Shown: positions 7,150 through 14,438 of the stretch, one piece after another
Position numbering within the stretch: the stretch's first letter is position 1
How the letters are laid out: every line of letters begins with the position of its first letter
DNA from: Sphingomonadales bacterium UBA2683
GTDB taxonomy: Bacteria; Pseudomonadota; Alphaproteobacteria; Sphingomonadales; Sphingomonadaceae
NCBI GenBank assembly: GCA_002354635.1
Contig: DELZ01000004.1
Coordinates: forward strand, 62,001 to 126,000
Length of the DNA stretch: 64,000 bases
Reading direction: 5' to 3'
Made by a program: the position numbers and the translations under genes
The notes under the pieces: generated by a model
Seen by the model: only the letters and a program-made list of their open reading frames with translations
The model's database searches: none
Told to the model about the DNA's origin: nothing

Positions 7150-8385
7150 ATGAACGCATTTTATGACATCTTGATTGTTGGCGCTGGTCACGCCGGCGCG
7201 CAGGCAGCGATTGCGTTGCGTCAAAAGAAGTTTGAAGGCTCGATCGGACTGGTCGGGAACGAGAAATATCCACCCTATGAGCGCCCGCCCCTTTCCAAGG
7301 AATATCTTGCCGGCGAGAAGCCGTTTGAACGGATATTGCTGCGACCGGAAAGCTTCTGGGGCGAACGCAATATCGATCTGCTCACCGGTCGCCGGGTATC
7401 CAGGCTCGATCCTGTGGGCAAAACGGTAACCTTGGCCTCCGATGATGAAATCGGCTATGGCAAGCTGATCTGGGCGACCGGCGGTTCTCCGCGCATGCTC
7501 GATTGCCCTGGCAGCCAGGCCCGCAACATTCATGCCGTCCGCTCGCGGGCCGACGTCGACCGGATCATGGCGGCGCTGCCCACGGTCAACAAGGTTGTAG
7601 TGATCGGCGGCGGCTATATCGGTCTGGAAGCGGCCGCCGTTCTGACCAAACTGGGCAAGCAGATCACCGTGGTCGAATCGCTGGACCGGGTCCTTTCCCG
7701 CGTCGCCGGCGAAGCCCTTTCGCGGTTTTTCGAAGCCGAACATCGCAGCCACGGTGTCACCATCGAACTGGAAGCAACCGTTGCCGGCTTTGAAACCGGC
7801 GAGGACGGCATTGCCACCGCCGTGACGCTCGCGGATGGCCGCAGGCTCGAGGCGGACATGTTCGTCGTGGGTATCGGCATCATCCCCGAAACCGGACCGC
7901 TGGTGGCCGCCGGCGCGGCGACCGGTAATGGCGTCGATGTCGACCAGCACTGCCGCACCAGCCTGGAAGATGTCTACGCGATCGGCGACTGCGCCGCGCA
8001 CAGCAATGCCTATGCCGACGGCGCCATGATCCGGCTGGAATCAGTGCAGAATGCCAATGACCAGGCGAAGGTTGCCGCGCTCGACATCCTGGGCGAAGAG
8101 GCCGAATATGATGCCGTGCCCTGGTTCTGGTCGAATCAATATGATCTGAAGCTGCAAACCGTGGGACTGTCGACCGGCCATGACAGCTATGTCGTGCGCG
8201 GCGATCCGGCCTCGCGCAAATTTTCGGTGATCTATTACCGGGACGGCAAGGTCGTCGCGCTCGACTGCGTCAATGCCACCAAGGATTATGTGCAGGGCCG
8301 CAAAGCCGTCGTGGAGGGGTTGAATCTCGACAAGGACGAACTGGTCAACACCGATATCCCGCTCAAGGAAGTCGGCATCCACTAG
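7150..8385 (+). CDS. FAD/NAD-dependent ferredoxin (rubredoxin/putidaredoxin) reductase-type oxidoreductase
   Basis: 411 residues. FAD Rossmann motif GAGHAGAQAA at residues 11-20, the PPYERPPLSK segment at 41-50 that marks the ferredoxin reductase group (rhodocoxin, putidaredoxin and terpredoxin reductases), NAD-binding GGGYIGLEAA at 153-162, and the second FAD motif VYAIGDCA near residue 278. The C-terminus has the reductase domain with WFWSNQYDLKLQTVG. It transfers electrons from NADH to a small iron-sulfur protein that serves a cytochrome P450 or ring hydroxylase. The partner is not encoded in the window. ATG 7150 has AAGGGG upstream; an in-frame ATG at 7129 is possible but lacks a site. 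Confidence 0.9.
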   Translation: MNAFYDILIVGAGHAGAQAAIALRQKKFEGSIGLVGNEKYPPYERPPLSKEYLAGEKPFERILLRPESFWGERNIDLLTGRRVSRLDPVGKTVTLASDDEIGYGKLIWATGGSPRMLDCPGSQARNIHAVRSRADVDRIMAALPTVNKVVVIGGGYIGLEAAAVLTKLGKQITVVESLDRVLSRVAGEALSRFFEAEHRSHGVTIELEATVAGFETGEDGIATAVTLADGRRLEADMFVVGIGIIPETGPLVAAGAATGNGVDVDQHCRTSLEDVYAIGDCAAHSNAYADGAMIRLESVQNANDQAKVAALDILGEEAEYDAVPWFWSNQYDLKLQTVGLSTGHDSYVVRGDPASRKFSVIYYRDGKVVALDCVNATKDYVQGRKAVVEGLNLDKDELVNTDIPLKEVGIH

Positions 8386-8471
8386 GGGCTGTCTAAGTGC
8401 GCGCGCAGCGTGGGCAGGACGGCCATCCCGAGCGGACATCGCCGATCTTCACTAAGGGCGCATCTCCCGTC

Positions 8472-8491
8472 CTTCTCCCGTGAGGGAGAAG
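8472..8491. repeat. 20-base perfect palindrome in a convergent intergenic gap
   Basis: CTTCTCCC (8472-8479), loop GTGA, GGGAGAAG (8484-8491). It lies between the ends of two convergent genes (8385 and 8548) and has the look of a REP-type or short dispersed palindrome rather than a classical terminator, since neither strand is followed by a clean T run. The rest of the 162-base gap shows no gene. Confidence 0.45.
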
Positions 8492-8547
8492 AAAAACTGG
8501 GTCCCTGCCCTACAAAGCCGTATCTTTTTACCTCGCTGCAACAGCGA

Positions 8548-9066
8548 CTAACGCCCGCGAAACGGCCAGTTGCCGATGTCCCGCCAAGGGCCGTCCAGAT
8601 AATAATGCAGCCCAATGCCGTGAATGACAAAGGGACGCGGCTCGAACGTGGCCGAAAGCTCGTCAAACAGCCGCTTGGCTTCACTTGGTATCACCTTGTT
8701 CTGCACGGTGATATGCAGCCTCGGCTTCTGCTGATCCTGCGCGGTCAGCAAGCCGGCGAAGCGGTCCGCCAGGTCCATCCTGAGCGCCAGCAGTTCCGGC
8801 GCATGCAGCTGGTAGGCGACGCCGCGCCCGAGATGGATCAGGCCCGATAGCGTCGCGCCCGGCTTCGGCAGCTCTGCTGTCAGCGCCGCCACGGTCGCCT
8901 TCACCTCGTCCAGTGCCTGCGGCGGCAGATGGTGGAACAATGTGACATGGGCGCTGATCTGGTTGCGCTCCGGCGGGAAATAGCGCCTGCGCAGACTGTT
9001 CGCCCAGGCAAAGTCGGCCGCGCCCATTTGCGCCGTCATGATAATGGGTCTGTTGAGGCGCTCCAT
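8548..9066 (-). CDS. 2'-5' RNA ligase / 2H phosphoesterase family protein
   Basis: 172 residues with the two HxT motifs of the 2H phosphoesterase superfamily: HVT at 40-42 and HIT at 118-120, spaced as in ThpR and LigT. Members hydrolyse 2',3'-cyclic phosphates (RNA 2',3'-cyclic 3'-phosphodiesterase) and can join tRNA halves by 2'-5' bonds. ATG 9066 or the internal ATG ten codons later could be the start. It stands alone, convergent with the ferredoxin reductase gene, and is separated from the upstream peroxiredoxin gene by a strong terminator. The exact RNA substrate in vivo is unknown for the family. Confidence 0.88.
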   Translation of the reverse strand: MERLNRPIIMTAQMGAADFAWANSLRRRYFPPERNQISAHVTLFHHLPPQALDEVKATVAALTAELPKPGATLSGLIHLGRGVAYQLHAPELLALRMDLADRFAGLLTAQDQQKPRLHITVQNKVIPSEAKRLFDELSATFEPRPFVIHGIGLHYYLDGPWRDIGNWPFRGR

Positions 9067-9090
9067 GATTCTGGCCTATCACACAAAATA

Positions 9091-9120
9091 AAACCGCGAG
9101 CAATTTCTTGCTCGCGGTTT
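9091..9120 (-). terminator. rho-independent terminator of the peroxiredoxin gene
   Basis: A perfect 13-base-pair stem AAACCGCGAGCAA / TTGCTCGCGGTTT with a four-base loop, 21 bases after the stop of the peroxiredoxin gene. Read on the minus strand it continues into TTTTATTTTGTG, the expected T-rich tail. It separates this gene from the downstream phosphoesterase gene. Confidence 0.92.
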
Positions 9121-9141
9121 CATTCGGGGGACAAAACTTGC

Positions 9142-9693
9142 CTAGGCGGCTTTGCGTTCCGCTTCGTTTTCATCAAGCCAGTTCAGCAATTTTTCAGGCG
9201 TTGATTCGACATATGGATCATTGTCGACACCGCTGTCATTGATACCCGGCTCTTCGAACCAGGCACTGACGACTCCATCATCGGCAATCATCGAATAACG
9301 CCAGCTGCGATCACCAAAACCGAGATGATTTTTCTTGATCAGCATGCCCATGCGGCGCGTGAAGTCACCCGAACCGTCCGGCAGCAGCTTCACTTTTTCC
9401 AGCCCGAGCGACTTGCCCCACTGGTACATCACGAACGCATCATTGACCGAGATGCAATAGACTTCGTCGACGCCGCGCGCCTTGAACTCGTCATAGAGAC
9501 GCTCAAAGGCCGGGCACTGCTCGTTCGAACAGGTCGGGGTGAAGGCGCCCGGCAAAGAGAATACGGCGATACGCTTGCCGGCGAACAGGTCCTTGGTGTC
9601 CACGTCCTGCCAGCGAAACGGATTTTCGCCGTCGACGGATTCGTCACGAACGCGGGTTTTCAGGGTTACTTGGGGGATATTTCTACCGATCAT
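9142..9693 (-). CDS. peroxiredoxin, Prx5 type
   Basis: 183 residues. The active-site motif PGAFTPTCS places the peroxidatic cysteine at Cys55, and a second cysteine is at Cys60. The N-terminus (IGRNIPQVTLKTR) and C-terminus (PEKLLNWLD) follow the Prx5/glutaredoxin-dependent family. It reduces hydrogen and organic hydroperoxides using thioredoxin or glutathione/glutaredoxin. ATG 9693 is preceded by AAGGAA. The upstream gap of 168 bases, shared with a divergent membrane-protein gene, contains a pair of direct repeats that may be regulator sites. Own terminator at 9091-9120. Confidence 0.94.
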   Translation of the reverse strand: MIGRNIPQVTLKTRVRDESVDGENPFRWQDVDTKDLFAGKRIAVFSLPGAFTPTCSNEQCPAFERLYDEFKARGVDEVYCISVNDAFVMYQWGKSLGLEKVKLLPDGSGDFTRRMGMLIKKNHLGFGDRSWRYSMIADDGVVSAWFEEPGINDSGVDNDPYVESTPEKLLNWLDENEAERKAA

Positions 9694-9741
9694 CTTGGGT
9701 TCCTTTTGATTTCTGTTGACGGCTCACTGCCACTTGCCGGT

Positions 9742-9792
9742 TAATCGATCAAATTGCTTTTATACGACAGACTGATTTACATAATCGATCAA
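9742..9792. promoter_or_regulatory. two 11-base direct repeats (TAATCGATCAA) between divergent genes
   Basis: TAATCGATCAA occurs at 9742-9752 and again at 9782-9792, exactly 40 bases apart, about four helical turns. Each copy contains the palindrome ATCGAT. They sit 50-100 bases upstream of the peroxiredoxin start (9693) and 70-120 bases upstream of the divergent start at 9862, a position suited to a regulator acting on one or both promoters. The regulator is not known to me; they do not match the OxyR pattern. Confidence 0.4.
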
Positions 9793-9861
9793 TGAGCGGT
9801 TTCGCTTGAAACTTGTTTGCACCGCTCGCAAAATTACCGAACAGGATAAGGGAGAGGGAGA

Positions 9862-10299
9862 ATGAATATGACGGATCAAGCCAAATTACCGATCTGGTTC
9901 TGGATTGTCGGAGTGGTTGCTCTGCTTTGGAACGGCATCGGCGTACTTGCCTATTTGCAGCAAGCCTTGATGAGTGCAGAAGAATTTGCCGCGCTACCGG
10001 AGCTCCAGCAGAATTTGCTCTCGACGCAGCCTGTATGGGTGACGGCGGCCTTTGCCGTCGCCGTCTTTGCGGGTTTTGTGGCGTCGATCAGCTGGCTGCT
10101 GAAAAAACGCATCGCGGTGCGGCTGTTTCTGGTGTCCTTGCTGGCGGTGATTGTCCAGTTCAGCAGTTATTTCATCGTCGACGGCTATATGGAATTTGCT
10201 TCATCTCAGGGCTGGCTGATGCCGGGCCTGATCCTGCTTTTCGCCGTCGGCTTGCTGCTGCTGTCGCGACAGGCCGAGCAAAAGGGGCTTTTGCGATAG
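9862..10299 (+). CDS. small membrane protein of unknown function
   Basis: 145 residues with four predicted membrane helices (about 10-30, 58-80, 85-107, 115-135) and short loops; a basic SRQAEQKG tail. The loop after helix 1 contains LMSAEEFAALPELQQ. The start could be ATG 9862 or ATG 9868; GGAGAGGGAG lies just upstream of both. Sphingomonads carry many such small inner-membrane proteins near stress genes. I do not recognise a named family. It is divergent from the peroxiredoxin gene and ends one base before the convergent yhhQ stop. Confidence 0.75.
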   Translation: MNMTDQAKLPIWFWIVGVVALLWNGIGVLAYLQQALMSAEEFAALPELQQNLLSTQPVWVTAAFAVAVFAGFVASISWLLKKRIAVRLFLVSLLAVIVQFSSYFIVDGYMEFASSQGWLMPGLILLFAVGLLLLSRQAEQKGLLR

Positions 10300-10300
10300 T

Positions 10301-11032
10301 TCAGGCCGATGTGCTGAACGGCGTGAAATCGGTGTCTTCATCATAGATGTCGACCCCTTCGCGCCGTTTCAGACAGCCCACGACCAGATAGGTCACCGGC
10401 GTCAGCACCGCTTCCCAAAGCACCTTGAGCAGCCAGTTGGTCACCATCACGGTGATCACTGCGGAAGTTTCCCATATGCCCAGAAACGCCAGCGGATAGA
10501 AAATCAGGCTGTCGACGCCCTGCCCGACCACCGTCGAACCGATCGTCCGGGTCCACAGGGCCTTGCCCTGGGTCCAGACCTTCATCCGCGCCATCACATA
10601 GCTGTTCACAAATTCGCCGGCCCAGAAGGCGATGATCGAGGCGCCGACGATTCGCGGTACCTGCCCGAACACGCTTTCATAGGCGGCCTGCCCTTCCCAG
10701 CCCGCTGCCGGAGGCAGGGAGACCACCACCCAGCTCATGAAGGCCATGAACAGCAGCGCGGCAAAACCGGCCCAGATGACCCGCCTGGCCCGCGCATAAC
10801 CATATACCTCGGTGAGCACGTCACCGATCACATAGCCAAGCGGGAAGAACAAGATCCCCGCGCCATAGATCCACTGCTCGCCGCTGATCATGATGAAGGT
10901 CGGCTTGGCCGCCCCGATGACGTTGGACAAGAGCAGCACGGTCACAAAGGCCGCCATCACGAAATCATAATAGCGAAAATGATGGCCGGTCTGGCTGGAG
11001 GCGGACGTCCGCTGGATGGAGCTGTCTTGCAT
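10301..11032 (-). CDS. yhhQ: queuosine precursor transporter (VUT family)
   Basis: 243 residues, six to seven membrane helices. The conserved pattern FFPLGYVIGDVLTEVYGYARARRVIW, FWAGEFVNSYVMARMK and the QGVDSLIF segment identify the YhhQ family, which imports 7-cyano-7-deazaguanine (preQ0) or preQ1 for queuosine modification of tRNA. The N-terminus before the first helix is short and hydrophilic. Located in the inner membrane. No queuosine genes are adjacent. Confidence 0.92.
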   Translation of the reverse strand: MQDSSIQRTSASSQTGHHFRYYDFVMAAFVTVLLLSNVIGAAKPTFIMISGEQWIYGAGILFFPLGYVIGDVLTEVYGYARARRVIWAGFAALLFMAFMSWVVVSLPPAAGWEGQAAYESVFGQVPRIVGASIIAFWAGEFVNSYVMARMKVWTQGKALWTRTIGSTVVGQGVDSLIFYPLAFLGIWETSAVITVMVTNWLLKVLWEAVLTPVTYLVVGCLKRREGVDIYDEDTDFTPFSTSA

Positions 11033-11135
11033 CGCCAGACCTTAGCCCAGTCCGGATACAATTCAACAATTATGGCAGCGCCGACAGATCACGGTTTGCA
11101 GCCGGTCAAAAGATCGCTAATGCCCATGAAATCGT

Positions 11136-11212
11136 GCGCCCGTAGCTCATCTGGATAGAGCGCGAGACTTCTAATCTTGAGGCAGCAGGTTCGAGTCCTG
11201 CCGGGCGCACCA
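11136..11212 (+). tRNA. tRNA-Arg (TCT)
   Basis: 77 bases with encoded CCA. Acceptor GCGCCCG pairs with CGGGCGC; D arm TAGCTCATCTGGATAGAGC; anticodon stem CGAGA/TCTTG around loop CTTCTAA, anticodon TCT (reads AGA/AGG); T arm CAGGTTCGAGTCCTG. Confidence 0.95.
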
Positions 11213-11217
11213 TTTTC

Positions 11218-12042
11218 CTATTTTTTGAATCCGCGCTGGACAGCGTCCATCGGCTCCGAAGTAATCGGATAGCCGATGCCCTCGGGAATGCACAGATGCA
11301 CCCCGTCATCGCGTTTCTCCAGACTGGGAGAGACCAACACCGAGGGATGCTGCTGGACATGGGCCACTGCCTCGTCGAACGAACCGAATTGCGCCAGCCG
11401 CTCGAGATTGCGCTTGGTCGGAAAGATGATCTTCACCTCGCCCGCTTCGGCGCGATCCAGCACCGCCTGCGCATTGCCCCAGAACAGATTGTAATTCTCG
11501 GTTTCATCGACCGTCGCCTGCGCCTTGTGGTCATCATGCGAGATCATGTAGAATCTTGTGTCGAACACGCGCTTTTCCGCGAACGGCGGGCACCAGCGCG
11601 AAAAGGGGATCAGCTTCTCCAGTTCCAGCTGCCAGTCAAACTGGTTGCAGATATCGGCGAGATTGGTTCCCTGATGCAGTGCATGCCTCGCTTCGGAAAC
11701 GCGCTTCGCATCCAGATTGCCTTCGACCGCAACCGCGATTCCGGTTTCCTCGATCGATTCCCGAACTGCGGCAATGCGCGCACCATATTCATCAATGTCC
11801 TCATGCCCCAGCGCCCTGGCATATTCGAAATCCGCATCATCGATCCGGCCACCGGGAAAAACCGCGGCACCGGCGGCAAAGACCATTTTGGCCGAGCGTT
11901 CGACCATCAGCAGATCGGGGGCGTCACGACCCGGCTGGTCACGGAATATGATCAAGGTTGAGGCGGGAATGGGCTTTGGCATCGGCTTGCCGGTGATTGC
12001 ATCCAGTGCTGGGGTTTGTTCGGTGTTTTTTGCTTCGGTCAT
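11218..12042 (-). CDS. Nudix hydrolase, NUDT19-like
   Basis: 274 residues from ATG 12042; an ATG at 12132 would add 30 residues that look non-coding. The Nudix box is split by an insertion as in the NUDT7/NUDT19 type: VFPGGRIDDADF, then about 15 residues, then AAVRESIEETGI, giving the REx2EExG catalytic core that binds Mg2+. These enzymes hydrolyse CoA derivatives or other nucleoside diphosphates linked to X. The central RWCPPFAEKRVFDTRFYM segment is typical of the NUDT19 group. It is separated from the tRNA-Arg gene by only five bases. Confidence 0.88.
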   Translation of the reverse strand: MTEAKNTEQTPALDAITGKPMPKPIPASTLIIFRDQPGRDAPDLLMVERSAKMVFAAGAAVFPGGRIDDADFEYARALGHEDIDEYGARIAAVRESIEETGIAVAVEGNLDAKRVSEARHALHQGTNLADICNQFDWQLELEKLIPFSRWCPPFAEKRVFDTRFYMISHDDHKAQATVDETENYNLFWGNAQAVLDRAEAGEVKIIFPTKRNLERLAQFGSFDEAVAHVQQHPSVLVSPSLEKRDDGVHLCIPEGIGYPITSEPMDAVQRGFKK

Positions 12043-12146
12043 ATTTTCATATGAACAGCAAGCACCGGCATTGCAAAGTCTTTTGACCGTTGCCCCGCTT
12101 TGCAAAGCGAATTGCCAAATAACTCCGTGCATGGCAGGATCATCCG

Positions 12147-12734
12147 ATGGGAATTGTCGAGCTATTGGGGCTGGCCGGTAGCGTCAGCCTGATATCGGGC
12201 TGGCGGCTCTACCTGACGGTCTTCATTACCGGCCTGGCGATGCGGCTGGGCTGGATCAGCCTGCCCGAAAACCTCCAACTGCTAGATGCCTTGGCCAATC
12301 CCTGGGTGCTGGCAATCAGCGCGCTGGGAGCGCTGGCCGAGTTTTTCGCCGACAAGATTCTCTGGCTCGACTCGATCTGGGATACGATCCACACCGCTAT
12401 CCGGCCGCTGGGCGGAGCCCTGCTGGCGCTCGCGGTGGTCGATGCCGGTGATCCCGTCTGGCAGGTCGTGGTCTTTCTTTTGGGCGGCGGTGCCGCGCTG
12501 ATGAGCCACGGCGCCAAGGCCGGGGCCCGCGCCCTCGTCAACACCAGTCCGGAACCGGTGAGCAACGCGGTCGTCTCCACCGGGGAGGATATTGCCAGTG
12601 GCGGCCTTCTGATTCTGGCTTTCGCAAACCCGATTGCGGCCTTGATTATCGCGACGGTGCTATTGGTCCTGTGCTTGTTGCTGGTCTACAAGGGCTACAG
12701 GCTGTGGCGAAGGATCGTATCCAGCGGAAGCTAG
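12147..12734 (+). CDS. DUF4126 membrane protein
   Basis: 195 residues with about five hydrophobic helices. The N-terminus (GLAGSVSLISGWRLYLTVFITGLAMRLG pattern), the EFFADKILWLDSIWDTIHTAIRPLGG core and the glycine-rich SHGAKAGARALVNTSPEPVSN segment match the DUF4126 family. Function is unknown; the family is widely distributed in the inner membrane. Divergent from the Nudix gene. Confidence 0.85.
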   Translation: MGIVELLGLAGSVSLISGWRLYLTVFITGLAMRLGWISLPENLQLLDALANPWVLAISALGALAEFFADKILWLDSIWDTIHTAIRPLGGALLALAVVDAGDPVWQVVVFLLGGGAALMSHGAKAGARALVNTSPEPVSNAVVSTGEDIASGGLLILAFANPIAALIIATVLLVLCLLLVYKGYRLWRRIVSSGS

Positions 12735-12799
12735 ACCGGAATCGAACAAGCGAAGAGCAAGCATGGATAAAGTGGAACAGGACTGCGTTCCGCATTGCG

Positions 12800-13708
12800 T
12801 CAACTCTGCACGGAAAAGCCGATGCGCGGAAAATGGACAACGACCTGGCCGGCGCGGGGATCTTCCCGGCGGATCGAGACATGATGTTCGGACGATCCGA
12901 CAAGCACGCCTTCGACCGCGTCGCGCCCATAATCGTCGGCGGCAACGGTTACCGGCCTGCCTTCGAGTGCGGTGTCGCGACGCGCAACCGCGCCTGTCAT
13001 CGGCTCGGTTGTCCGCGCGATGTCCAGTGCGTCCTCGCGGCTCACCGCCGATCGCTGGCCATGACCAATTGCCTTTACCCGCTCCATCCATGAACATACG
13101 AGTGGCACGTTCTCGAACAGGCTTGCCGCGGGCGGAAAAGCGAACTGGATGAACCACAAGTTGAAATAGCCATTGGCATCAACCAGTCCGGCATGGTCAC
13201 CGGTCAGAAAGCTGCGCCCGTCTGCAAGCTGGTCAGACAGCAATCCGATATGGGCGCGCATCTGCTCTTCCATATGGGGAACGGCCGCCTGCAACGCGGC
13301 CGGGTCAAACGGTCGTCCGGAGAGAGCTGCGCGGTCCTTGATAAAGGCGTCCGGAACCCTGTCGCCGAGCCCTCCGAAGATGATCGCCACAGCAGCCTGG
13401 AATACCGTGCGGTCCGACCACATCGCATTGGCATATGCCAGGCCATGGTCGCCCTGCGGAAAAAATGTTGGCTCGGGAAATCGCCGTTCTAGCTCGCGGA
13501 CGATGAGCTGGCTGTCGCAGTAAATGTCGGCACCGATCTGCATGACCGGAATACGGCGATATCCGCCCGTCAGCGCCACAAGTTCTGGCTTGGGCATGAT
13601 GACCGGTTGATCCACGGCAGCCCAGGCGAGATTCTTGATGCCAAAGCAAACGCGCACCTTCTCTGAAAATGGCGAGCTGTCATATTGATGAAAAAGAATG
13701 TCAGGCAC
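12800..13708 (-). CDS. glutathione S-transferase family protein with a C-terminal extension
   Basis: 302 residues, against about 200-230 for a normal GST. The N-terminal thioredoxin fold (ILFHQYDSSPFSEKVRVCFGIKNL, then GGYRRIPVMQIGADIYCDSQLIVREL, with the cis-proline in RIPVMQ and the DSQ glutathione gamma-glutamyl contact) is followed by an all-helical GST-C domain to about residue 220. The last 80 residues form an extra, probably beta-rich domain (EGRPVTVAADDYGRD...GQVVVHFPRIGFS) not found in standard GSTs. The start is GTG 13708 with AAAGGA upstream. Substrate unknown. Confidence 0.85.
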   Translation of the reverse strand: MPDILFHQYDSSPFSEKVRVCFGIKNLAWAAVDQPVIMPKPELVALTGGYRRIPVMQIGADIYCDSQLIVRELERRFPEPTFFPQGDHGLAYANAMWSDRTVFQAAVAIIFGGLGDRVPDAFIKDRAALSGRPFDPAALQAAVPHMEEQMRAHIGLLSDQLADGRSFLTGDHAGLVDANGYFNLWFIQFAFPPAASLFENVPLVCSWMERVKAIGHGQRSAVSREDALDIARTTEPMTGAVARRDTALEGRPVTVAADDYGRDAVEGVLVGSSEHHVSIRREDPRAGQVVVHFPRIGFSVQS

Positions 13709-14068
13709 CGTGGTCCTTTCCGGCTTTGCCTCCGGTCGATGAATGATTTCTTGGAAGCGGTCAACTTGATCCCGAACAGCAAGTGTACGATTGATCGCTG
13801 ACGATTTTCAATGGGGGCGACCGTTCCTGAGGGGGCCAATCCTTCAATCGGTATCCGTTCAGTCTCTGAGATCCGGTACAATGATAGGAAGCACCCGGCT
13901 GCGCACCGGCGGCGGGTGATTTGCGACCTGATTCGCGATGATCGCATCGCAGATCGCTCGAATGACATCCGACGTCGCAAATCGCGGTTTCTGGCCATGC
14001 CGGGAGAAGCGTCACCGTATCTGTCCCGGTGAAAATTCCGGTTTCCGCAGGGCTGCCAGGAGGAAAAA
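13709..14068. other. 360-base gap without a supported gene
   Basis: Between the GST start and tRNA-Pro. A 73-codon plus-strand frame at 13811-14032 has no ribosome site and an Arg-rich composition that looks non-coding. The one structure I see is the long-range inverted repeat at 13918-13983 (separate entry). Confidence 0.5.
13918..13983. repeat. long-range inverted repeat, candidate structured RNA
   Basis: GATTTGCGAC (13918-13927) is the exact reverse complement of GTCGCAAATC (13974-13983). Between them ATTCG and CGAAT form a second, inner pair with the ATCG-rich middle forming imperfect further pairing. The 66 bases could fold into one extended hairpin. No promoter or T run is obvious, so it may be a decayed palindrome as well as an RNA. 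Confidence 0.35.
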
Positions 14069-14145
14069 TGGTCGGGGAGACAGGATTTGAACCTGCGACC
14101 CCCTGTACCCAAAACAGGTGCGCTACCAGGCTGCGCCACTCCCCG
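14069..14145 (-). tRNA. tRNA-Pro (TGG)
   Basis: 77 bases with encoded CCA. Acceptor CGGGGAG / CTCCCCG; D arm GGCGCAGCCTGGTAGCGC; anticodon stem CCTGT/ACAGG with loop TTTGGGT, anticodon TGG; T arm CAGGTTCAAATCCTG. Confidence 0.96.
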
Positions 14146-14250
14146 ACGCGCGCTTCCCCTAGGCGGTGCATTTGGGAAAAGCAAAGGGTTTTTCACGCTT
14201 CTTTTTGTCGCCGCTCAAACAGCGCGCTTTTTTTGGCGTGGGAAGAAAAA

Positions 14251-14327
14251 TGGTGGGCCCGGAGGGACTCGAACCCCCGACCTAGCCGTTATGAGCGGCC
14301 AGCTCTAACCAACTGAGCTACAGGCCC
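14251..14327 (-). tRNA. tRNA with CAT anticodon, probably tRNA-Ile2 (lysidine-modified)
   Basis: 77 bases with encoded CCA. Acceptor GGGCCTG; D arm TAGCTCAGTTGGTTAGAGC; anticodon loop CTCATAA with anticodon CAT. The body, above all the GGGCCTGTAGCTCAGTTGG 5' half, follows alphaproteobacterial tRNA-Ile rather than tRNA-Met, and a separate elongator tRNA-Met is present at 6895. TilS would convert C34 to lysidine so that it reads AUA. Automatic tools often call such genes Met. Confidence 0.85.
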
Positions 14328-14438
14328 GCATGAGCAGCTTTTCTCAGGCAAATCTCATTACGATGGTCCGATAGCGGAAGCCGTGCTGATTTGGCAAGAA
14401 CGATCGTCGCGATTCCTGTCGTTGATGATAATGATTTG

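Noticed and set aside
13811..14032. 73-codon plus-strand frame in the gap before tRNA-Pro
   Set aside because: No ribosome site, Arg-rich, and it includes the inverted repeat; not supported as a gene.
14251..14327. Call as tRNA-Met because the anticodon is CAT
   Set aside because: The body resembles tRNA-Ile and a better elongator tRNA-Met is at 6895, so lysidine-type Ile2 is more likely.
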